Source: Rodentolepis nana
Taxonomy: Eukaryota > Platyhelminthes > Cestoda > Cyclophyllidea > Hymenolepididae
DNA length: 11,547 nucleotides
Reading direction: 5' to 3'
Assembly (NCBI GenBank): GCA_900617975.1
Contig: UZAE01014873.1
Span: 1-11,547 of the forward strand
Shown: piece by piece, positions 1-5,807 of the stretch
Layout: each line of letters starts with the position of its first letter
Numbering within the stretch: position 1 is the first letter of the stretch
Notes under the pieces: model-generated
What the model saw: the letters and a program-made list of their open reading frames with translations, nothing else
What the model was told of the DNA's origin: nothing
Databases searched by the model: none
Made by a program: the position numbers and the translations under genes

Positions 1-320
1 CAAAAGTCATTCGGAGATATGTGAACTCATTGGTTTTTTCTAGNTTTAGTAATGCTCGTGTTAGACATTATGTCATAGATTTACCATACCAGTGATCACT
101 CTTCTCCTTCTTCCAATAAATTTAACGGCATAAACTCTCTAATGGACTTCTGAAACACATTGATCCGAATTCTGGACTGTGTTGTAAATTGCTACAGTAA
201 TAAGCCTTGTCTATACTCTGTGGCAGATCCTCTCAGTTGGAAAGGCTCCCGGACTTGAATTATAGCAATGACATTGAGGAGGAAGAAGTGTTGCAAGTGA
301 AACATTTATTGAACTTATGA
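1..320 (+). CDS. 3' end of an unrecognised spliced gene (partial)
   Basis: Two exons are proposed. The first is open from the window edge (reading frame starting at base 3) to 91. The second runs 227-320 and ends in TGA at 318-320. The intron would be 92-226, with a weak donor (GTGATC) and an acceptor after CTCTGTGGCAG. The phases fit: two bases (CA) left at 90-91 join the A at 227 to make a glutamine codon. Without splicing, the first frame stops at TGA 93-95. The tail is acidic around DIEEEEVL and ends in HLLNL. One base (44) is N. I recognise no family. The frame is only about 62 codons in total, so chance is possible; phase agreement and coding-like composition are the support. A dispersed repeat begins about 35 bases after the stop. 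Confidence 0.35.
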
Positions 321-355
321 TATCGGTGTTAACTGCTGTCTATGTTGCTTATCGA

Positions 356-683
356 GGGGTGTGCGATAGACTTACCTCCACGTGGTGCACCCTGTGCAAC
401 GTATACTCATACGGCAAAAAAGTCTATCAACCGGCAGTTGACTTCTCACTTCAAAATACCATCACCTCACTATATGTCATATTCGACCCCTACCACAGTA
501 CTCATCTTACCTTTTCTCTGCTCTTTTGTCTGTCTCTGTCACATCTGTGAATCATTATTCTATCCCCCCTCTCTACTTTTTGTCACTTTGCTATTCCTCC
601 TCTCTGTGAGGCCCGAAGTCAGCTAAATGGCTAATGATAACTATCAAAACGCCTGCCATTTGAAATAAATGAATAAATAAATA
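356..683 (+). repeat. Dispersed ~320-bp element, copy 1
   Basis: One of three copies in the window, all in the same orientation. The shared head reads GGGGTGTGCGATAGACTTACC, followed by CTCCACGTGGTGCA. The shared body includes AACCGGCAGTTGACTTC, and the 3' end has GCCTGCCATTTGAAATAAAT. This copy ends in an AATAAATAAATA-type tail, as expected of a short non-LTR retroposon or SINE-like element, or of the 3' end of a longer LINE. I see no flanking target-site duplication that I would defend. Two reading frames through the element are long, but they overlap each other and are broken in other copies, so I do not call a protein. The tail contains several AATAAA hexamers. Confidence 0.8.
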
Positions 684-902
684 CTTTCTATTAAATGGCA
701 ACTATGAAATAAACGTGTCGATTTGTGCATAGAAAGTTAATGTCCTCTCACGCCGCATTTGCTGCCGTTTTTATGAAAATGGGTAGATATAAGAATGGAA
801 ACCGTAAAAATTATACGGAAGTCGTATAACAAAAGAAATTAGTAAATGGACAAATTTTCTTACCCTTCCAAATCCGCGAGCAAGTAACGAGACCAATGGA
901 AT

Positions 903-934
<32 letters not shown>

Positions 935-1149
935 ATGAGAAATAGAGGAAGCAGAGAAGTGTGAAAATAATTCATGCCTATGCATAAGCAGTTGCATTTT
1001 GCAACCACCACATCTTTACGACCACGTATTGTGAACAACGCTTCACAGATAAAGTTAGAGCTGAAAAAAATTGAAGGTGGTAAACTGTTTAATGGAAAAC
1101 TAACTTAGTGGGACAAATTTACCACGTAACCTCCGTTTACCTTCTACTC
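684..1149. other. Spacer with no gene seen, containing a GAT microsatellite
   Basis: No convincing exon is visible on either strand. The short minus-strand frame here is largely a run of serines created by the microsatellite. A fragment near 689-713 (TAAATGGCAACTATGAAATAAAC) resembles the 3' end of the neighbouring element with internal deletions. Confidence 0.5.
905..934. repeat. (GAT)10 microsatellite
   Basis: Ten perfect GAT units lie between GG and ATGAG. They read as serine on the minus strand and aspartate on the plus strand, but no gene around them is supported. The length suggests a polymorphic locus. Confidence 0.95.
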
Positions 1150-1236
1150 CGCTGTAAGTTTAATTCATTTCTGGATAACCATCTTGTAACTGGTCAATTA
1201 GTTTACCAACCTTTTGGCCATTTTATGCAAAAAATA

Positions 1237-1280
1237 AGTTACTACATGTCCGTTCCTCCCACTGAGAAATCTGAATCCCC
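1237..1280 (+). repeat. Spacer motif of the homeobox array, copy 1
   Basis: The motif begins AGTTACTACATGTCC and continues to CCACTGAGAAATCTGAATCC. Related copies start at 1438 and 1681. It lies between homeobox segments and marks the duplication unit. Confidence 0.7.
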
Positions 1281-1330
1281 CAGCCCCTCAACAACCAATA
1301 ACTGAACTGGCAAAGCAAGCGAAAGAGAAA

Positions 1331-1441
1331 GGACCTCGAGAAGTTTTTGAAAAACTTCGATTCAAGAAGAGAGTTGCAAAGAAAGGGAATGGGAGTACAC
1401 TTAGAGGGAGAGGAGACACGGAATAGTTAGTATCCTTAGTT
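1331..1441 (+). pseudogene. Homeobox fragment C (helices 1-2)
   Basis: Bases 1354-1441 align without gaps to 2174-2261 of unit B, with 68 of 88 bases identical by my count. In the matching frame it reads EREWEY followed by T and a TAG stop at 1402-1404, then RERR and SIL. The region upstream of helix 1 is shortened relative to unit B, next to a perfect 19-base palindrome. After SIL the sequence switches abruptly at 1438 into the spacer motif, so the 44/45 intron and helix 3 are missing. This looks like a truncated duplicate. Confidence 0.65.
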
Positions 1442-1480
1442 ACTCCATGTACGTTTCTTCACTGAAATATCTAAAACGCC
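1438..1480 (+). repeat. Spacer motif of the homeobox array, copy 2
   Basis: AGTTACTCCATGTACG is followed by TTCTTCACTGAAATATCTAA. It is fused directly to the broken end of homeobox fragment C and marks a recombination junction. Confidence 0.65.
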
Positions 1481-1680
1481 TATTGGAACGAAATCTGTTC
1501 AATAATGAAGCGCAAAGAAACAACGTTTCGTTAACGCATCTCCAAAATGTATTGGTTTTTTACGCAACTTCCTTATGGACTATGTATAAGCATAATCAAA
1601 GTGTGTTTCATTTCCTGTAAACCTTCATGTAACTCATCAACTAGTTTACTGCACCTTTTAAAATTTTGTAAAATAAAATA

Positions 1681-1725
1681 AGTTACTCTGTGTCCACTTC
1701 TTCCACTGAGAAATCGCAATTCCCC
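1681..1725 (+). repeat. Spacer motif of the homeobox array, copy 3
   Basis: AGTTACTCTGTGTCC is followed by CCACTGAGAAATCGCAATTCC. It immediately precedes homeobox unit A. Related sequence also extends upstream: GTAACTCATCAACTAGTTTA near 1629 matches GTAACTGGTCAATTAGTTTA near 1186, so the duplicated block is larger than the motif (spacing ~444). Confidence 0.7.
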
Positions 1726-1734
1726 GCGCAGCAC

Positions 1735-2012
1735 CTAGGCGAACCCCATAGAAGGCATTAAGAAAAGCATTGGGTGAAGGGCAACGCTCTTTAGTCGAAG
1801 AACGCTACAGGGAGAAGAGGTATATAAAGGCTGAGCAGAGGTGAGAACTCGCGCCAATGCTCGGCTTAACGGATGAGCAGGTGCGCTTTCTTTCCCCTTT
1901 CTTACTTACTATCGATAATTCAATGTTACAAATTGAGTCTTTAATTTTCAACATGTAGGTGAAACGTTGGTTTCAAAACCGTGGAGTGTCTAGGCGAGCC
2001 CAACACAGATGA
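1735..2012 (+). pseudogene. Homeobox unit A, best preserved, with 44/45 intron
   Basis: Homeodomain numbering places position 1 at 1749 and Q12 at 1782-1784. Visible residues include E17, Y20, Y25, R31, L34, A35, L38, L40 and then TDEQ at 41-44. An intron of 78 nt (1881-1958, GT to TGTAG) falls between positions 44 and 45. Helix 3 resumes at 1959 as VKRWFQNRGVSRRAQHR, with invariant W48, F49, N51 and R52 intact and G53 in place of the usual arginine. It is disabled by TAG at position 1 (1749-1751) and TGA at position 32 (1842-1844), and terminates at TGA 2010-2012. The downstream frame continues straight into another homeodomain start. The intron signals remain good, so loss of function looks recent relative to the neighbouring units. 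Confidence 0.8.
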
Positions 2013-2102
2013 CCTCGAAGAGTTCCAGATGAAGGACAACGTTCCTTTCTTGAAGAGCGTCTCAAGGAAAGAAAATACAGTCGGATTGAGTGAAGATAAT
2101 GA
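2013..2102 (+). pseudogene. Homeobox fragment II, in frame behind unit A
   Basis: After the TGA at 2010, the same frame reads PRRVPDEGQRSFLEERLKER (residues of an N-terminal arm and helix 1), then KYS. Q12 is at 2037-2039 and Y25 at 2076-2078. It then collapses into stops at 2091 (TGA), 2097 (TAA) and 2100 (TGA). The stretch after it (about 2106-2135) resembles a poorly preserved LT..AV helix-3 start. With unit A it forms two homeodomains about 10 residues apart in one frame, which suggests a multi-homeodomain ancestor. Confidence 0.6.
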
Positions 2103-2137
2103 AAGAATTCCTAACTCGAAATGCAGTAATTAGACAG

Positions 2138-2405
2138 TACAGAAGACTTGGAGGAGTTTTAGACAAAGGACAAACTTCAATTCTAGAGGAAATTCGCAAT
2201 GAAAGGGAAGTGGAGTGCATTTCGAGGGAGAGGAGGCGCAAAATCGCAAGTATCCTTGGTTTAACTGATGAGACAGTACCTTTCCCTTCCCCATTCTTAC
2301 TTCTTATGGCGAATTCAATCGAGGAAGTAAAAGCTTTGAGTGGAACATGTGGGGGGGAAACGTTGATATCAAGAGCGTGGAGTGGTATCGAGAAGAGAAT
2401 CGAAG
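2138..2405 (+). pseudogene. Homeobox unit B, with decayed intron and helix 3
   Basis: An open frame that starts at 2090 carries GQTSILEE, a C-I-S helix 2 start, then RERRRKIASILGLTDET ending at 2275. A GTACCT donor-like sequence follows at 2276, and the intron resembles that of unit A (TTCTTACTT, then ATTCAAT). The acceptor aligned to TGTAG now reads TGTGG, so the splice site is lost. The frame reads through the intron to a stop at 2489-2491. The aligned helix 3 reads GKR, a TGA in place of W48 (2364-2366), then YQERGV, with N51 replaced by E. Loop 1 is two residues longer than in unit A. Faint similarity to another homeobox start continues to about 2460. Confidence 0.7.
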
Positions 2406-2563
2406 AGAGTTGTGAACCTTGGGATGAGCCTTTGCCTCTGAATACACGGCAAGGCTTCTTTAATAAAAAAGATCTTTCACCATGGTTCTGATATTGATTT
2501 ACTTGAAAGGGACTAAGATTATGGCTTTCTCGAGTTTTTGAGTCAATATATTAGGGAGAGGGA

Positions 2564-2912
2564 AGCGCGATAGACTCACCTCCACGTGGTGCATCCTGAG
2601 CAACATATACTCAAACGGCGAAATGGTCTATAAACCGGCAATTGACTTCAGGCTACCACATCCCCACTGTATGTCATATTCGACCGCTTCCCCAGTACTC
2701 ACTTTATCTTTTCTCTGCCTTTGTCTGTCTACCTGTCTGTCACTTTAACATAAGTGAATCACTCTCCTGTTCCCCCTCTTGAATCTTTCCCCTTTTTATA
2801 CCCCCCCCCCCCCCCCCCCCCCCTCCATCCAACGAAGCCCAAAGTCAGTTAAAGGGCTGGTAATAACTATCGAAACGCCTGTCATTTGAAATAAATAAAA
2901 AATAAATATAAG
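2564..2912 (+). repeat. Dispersed ~320-bp element, copy 2
   Basis: This copy has the same head (GCGATAGACTCACCTCCACG) and body (AAACCGGCAATTGACTTC) as copies 1 and 3, and the same 3' end (CCTGTCATTTGAAATAAATA). It ends in an AAATAAAAAATAAATA tail. The pyrimidine-rich part has expanded into a run of 23 C. It lies just downstream of the homeobox array and is more diverged from copies 1 and 3 than they are from each other in the body. Confidence 0.8.
2801..2823. repeat. C23 homopolymer
   Basis: Twenty-three consecutive C lie inside element copy 2, where copies 1 and 3 have only short C runs. The exact length may be affected by sequencing or assembly error. Confidence 0.9.
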
Positions 2913-4160
2913 GGAACGACAACAGTTCAGTTTTGCTAAATAGGAGTAAATTTATGCAATTCCCAGGGGGAAATGAAATTTATTGATGTCGCCTTAGTAA
3001 ACTAGTTTTCAATTAAATTGTCCATGTACGGTTTAGTAAATGCCCGTAAGAGATGTTGCAAGCATTGTATCACGATCACACAAGTGAAAAAAAACCCCCT
3101 ATTGAGCGCTTGAATGGACCGAAATGTGCCAATTTTCTTGAATTTGACTTAAGAGGAAACTAAAAAGGCTGAGACAAAACTGCGGTGAACCGAGAAAAGC
3201 GACTCCCTCTGCCCCCCCCCCCCCCCCCCCCCTCCCTCCCGATTCTCACCTATGCGTGACAATACATCATTTCCCAACCAAGGTGTCGGCTTTTAGAAAT
3301 GTGATTAGGAAAGAAAGAGTCCATTTTTACCCATTGGTACTTCATGTAGTACTAAGCCACGTATAGAAATTTGAGCAGGATAATGGGAGAATTCTCAAAT
3401 CTGACTCCAGTAAAGGAAATATTAGAGACACCTACTAATAATAATTTTAACCTGGGCATTCGAGCAGCTATCATACTGCGAGGTATTGAGTCCTATTCCT
3501 ATTACACTTAATGATTTTATACTTTTGAACCACATGAATTCATCCATTTTTCTTTCATTGATGCATTCATTCATCACACAAATATTCATACTTAGGAGTT
3601 GCTGGGTACGTACGTGTGAATTTCGCCAATTGCATCCACAGTCTTGAAGGGTTTATTTATTCATACAAACAGTAAAGGTTTCAATCACTGAACCATTTTA
3701 GCACAAACTATTACTCCATTAGTAATAGTGATTGCGAGACTATAATGCCAGCCAATTATAAAATTTGCTGGTATTGAAAAGTATCGATCATTATTTCATT
3801 CTGTGCATTCACAACTTTTATGGCAATTCAATTTGAAATATGCATTGATGAACTTAAAAAATAATGATAATTTCAATTCATCACCTTATTTTAGAATTCG
3901 AAATAATCGATACATATGCATCACGAATAATTTTGTTATCAAATGCATTTAATAACCAATGTTTTGGGTGATTTAATTATTAAGTAAAAGAAATATTCAG
4001 GAACTACTCACATTTGTTCAAGAAAATTTATTGCGAAGCATATTTGATTCAACATTGAGAAAACTTTTGTTCATAACTAAATATAATGCAATTATGACTT
4101 AACTTATGTTTCAATAAAAACCAATATCTCAATTTTGTTGTTGCTGTGAAAAATAATGAA
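2913..4160. other. Non-coding AT-rich region upstream of PRPF18
   Basis: I see no exon with paired splice sites on either strand. The stretch from about 3460 to 4160 is strongly AT-rich, with scattered ATGCAT words. A C21 run lies at 3212-3232. Any promoter of the downstream gene would lie in its right-hand part, but no single core element can be supported. Confidence 0.5.
3212..3232. repeat. C21 homopolymer followed by TCCCTCCC
   Basis: Twenty-one consecutive C, then TCCCTCCC. Unlike the C23 tract, it is not inside a recognised copy of the dispersed element. The G-rich complement could form G-quadruplexes. Confidence 0.9.
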
Positions 4161-4246
4161 ATATGCATTTCAGAACTAGTCATGGAAATAAATTTTTAAG
4201 TGGTTTTATCTTAAGCGCGTTATATGAAAGTGAAGGTAATAATCCA
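4161..4246 (+). promoter_or_regulatory. PRPF18 5' leader: candidate trans-splice acceptors and upstream ORFs
   Basis: Two AG sites after pyrimidine-rich stretches (TGCATTTCAG ending at 4173, TTTTATCTTAAG ending at 4215) could be spliced-leader or cis acceptors. Flatworms use spliced-leader trans-splicing for part of their genes; that it happens here is inference. Two upstream ATGs lie in the leader. The one at 4182 opens six codons and stops at 4199. The one at 4224 is out of frame and overlaps the start codon, ending at 4271. If retained in the mRNA, these would reduce translation. Confidence 0.25.
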
Positions 4247-5595
4247 ATGGATTTTCTCAAAGCAGAGATAGCCCGTAAACGCAAAGCTTTAGAAGAAAAA
4301 GAACTCATTGTAAGCCTTTGGAGTTAAAAATATTTGTATAGACCAAGGATAGGAAATACTTTAAGCGCTCCGATCTGTCGAAATCCGAAGAGGAGGAATA
4401 TCGTATGAAATGTAAATATCGAACAAATATTGTTTTGGAAGAAGAAGATTCGAATTCTACCAGTCTGCTTCAATCTGTAAGTGAATATTCTTTAGGTTGA
4501 ATTTAGCTATTAGACTCCAGAAGAAAATATGCTGCTAAAGAAGATTGAAAAGGAACGGGAAGAAAAAGCCAAAGGAAAGTTAATGCCCAGAAGAGAAGTT
4601 ATCAAACTTCTACGGGAGCGAAATCAGCCGATAAGGTTGTTCGGCGAATCCGACTACGATACTTTTCAGCGTTTAAAAAGGATTCAGCTCCTGGAACCTG
4701 AGTCCAAAGGTCTTCGGAATGACCTTCTTGCTGCCATGGATAAAGTCGATGAAGATGAAGATGAGGCTATATTTGGTGATGTTAGAAACAATCCCGCCTC
4801 ATCCTCTGAAGGTCACGCAAATCTGGAGGTTGCAATCAAGAAAGATTTCATTCCCCCTGATGAATTTGAGGTCATTAAAGTCACCTTGTCTTCTTATGTC
4901 AGAATGCGAGAACCTAATGCAACAGATGATGCTACTGCAGCGGCCTCTAGCTTTGCCAAAGAATCAGAAGATCATCCCATAGCGAAGGCAAATGATCATG
5001 CCTTTATGGAAGAGGTCTCCGATCATGTTCTCCGTTATCTAAAGGTTTGCTTACTGCTTAATTTTACGTCATTTTTTAGTATCTTTTATCATACTGGGGT
5101 ACGCATTTAAATCAACGTTCAAGGGAAGTGAAACTGTCTTATTCTGGTAAAATGGATAGCGCTACTTATAATCAAACTTTGGAGTATGTTAAGCCTCTAT
5201 TTAAACTTCTCAAAAATAAGGTAGGTTTGCTATTCCCTGTGTGGGTGTAACTTTTCTCATCTATTTAGCGTTGCCAAGATGATATTCTAGACTCCCTTGT
5301 CAAAGTTGTCGTTCTGCTAATGGATAGGAATTACCTCAAAGCTAACGACGCTTACTTGGATTTGGCTATCGGGAAAGCGCCTTGGCCCTTAGGTGTTACT
5401 AACCACGGTATCCATCAACGTACAGCACAGGATAAAATTCACACCAAAAATGTTGCCCATGTTTTGAACGATGAAACACAACGAAAGTTTATTCAAGGTA
5501 TCAAGCGTCTTATGACTCGTGCCCAAGAATTTTTCCCAACTGACCCTTCTAGGTGTGTTAATTATATGAAAGCACCATCTGAAAGTATCGCCTAA
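4247..5595 (+). CDS. PRPF18: Pre-mRNA-splicing factor 18 (Prp18), five exons
   Basis: Prp18 acts in the nucleus at the second catalytic step of splicing, with Slu7, stabilising the U5 snRNP/3' splice site arrangement. Exons are 4247-4309, 4342-4476, 4514-5044, 5080-5220 and 5269-5595; all introns are phase 0, GT-AG, and 32, 37, 35 and 48 nt long. The product is 398 residues. The start is fixed by the family N-terminus [13 protein letters not shown], and [10 protein letters not shown] follows at ~26-35. A PRP4-like/SFM motif lies at ~90-126 ([14 protein letters not shown]). The Prp18 domain spans ~244-385 with [12 protein letters not shown] (314-325), APWPLGV and the near-invariant [12 protein letters not shown] (352-363). 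The human protein is about 342 residues; the extra length is mainly in an acidic, Ala/Ser-rich linker (~135-225). No defects are seen. It is expected to be constitutively expressed. Identity is secure; exon boundaries are inferred from consensus sites and phase. Confidence 0.95.
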
Positions 5596-5705
5596 GTGAA
5601 TACTTAACCTTTACTATTATCTATCCTGTATATTCCTAATGTCCGTTTTAAATTTACTGCTTATTTTTTGTAAGTAGTTGTAATTTTGTATTTCGGTTTG
5701 ATATA

Positions 5706-5711
5706 ATTAAA
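5706..5711 (+). terminator. Candidate poly(A) signal ATTAAA for PRPF18
   Basis: This is the common ATTAAA variant, 111 bases after the stop codon. No canonical AATAAA occurs between the stop and this site on the plus strand. A GT-rich stretch (GATTGTCGCTGTGT) follows at about 5722-5735. Confidence 0.5.
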
Positions 5712-5745
5712 AGCAAGACTGGATTGTCGCTGTGTAATAATTCAT

Positions 5746-5751
5746 TTTATT
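5746..5751 (-). terminator. Poly(A) signal AATAAA for the minus-strand gene
   Basis: TTTATT on the plus strand reads AATAAA on the minus strand, 57 bases past the minus-strand stop codon. Cleavage 10-30 bases beyond it would fall close to or inside the 3' end of the convergent PRPF18 transcript. Confidence 0.55.
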
Positions 5752-5807
5752 TAAGTGTGATGTACTCTGTAATCTGGATTGTGGTGTTGTTGAATCTCTG
5801 GATGGAA

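Larger units (their letters stand above)
1150..2460 (+). pseudogene. Tandem array of degenerate homeobox units
   Basis: At least four homeodomain-like segments lie head to tail (around 1331-1441, 1735-2012, 2013-2102 and 2138-2405), separated by related spacer sequence. The recurring signature is a G-Q-x-S-x-x-E-E helix 1, a C/Y-I helix 2 start, (M/I)LGLTDE, and then helix 3. Two units keep an intron at homeodomain position 44/45, a classical homeobox intron site, so the copies arose by DNA duplication rather than retroposition. Every unit has in-frame stops or lost splice signals. The product, when alive, would have been a DNA-binding transcription factor. The array could be one decayed multi-homeodomain gene or several tandem single-homeobox genes. 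The class cannot be fixed from these fragments. Glycine at position 53, where arginine is usual, is distinctive. Confidence 0.75.

Noticed and set aside
342..626. A 94-codon frame through element copy 1, with a similar frame in copy 3 (6470-6706)
   Set aside because: Similarity follows from the shared repeat. A second overlapping frame is equally open in copy 1, and both frames are broken in one copy or another, so there is no evidence of a coding constraint.
811..1038. Minus-strand 75-codon frame with a serine run
   Set aside because: The run is the GAT microsatellite read on the other strand; no splice context or conserved residues.
1108..1305. Plus-strand 65-codon frame
   Set aside because: It lies over the array spacer, not in the homeobox frame, and the duplicated spacer near 1600-1730 does not keep it open.
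2090..2491. A 133-codon intact gene
   Set aside because: The first half is homeodomain helices 1-2, but the rest is read-through of a former intron whose acceptor is lost; better described as a pseudogene segment.
4247..4310. Flatworm spliced-leader RNA gene or snRNA near PRPF18
   Set aside because: I looked for a leader ending in ATG with a following donor and an Sm-like site and found none; the sequence is the first PRPF18 exon.
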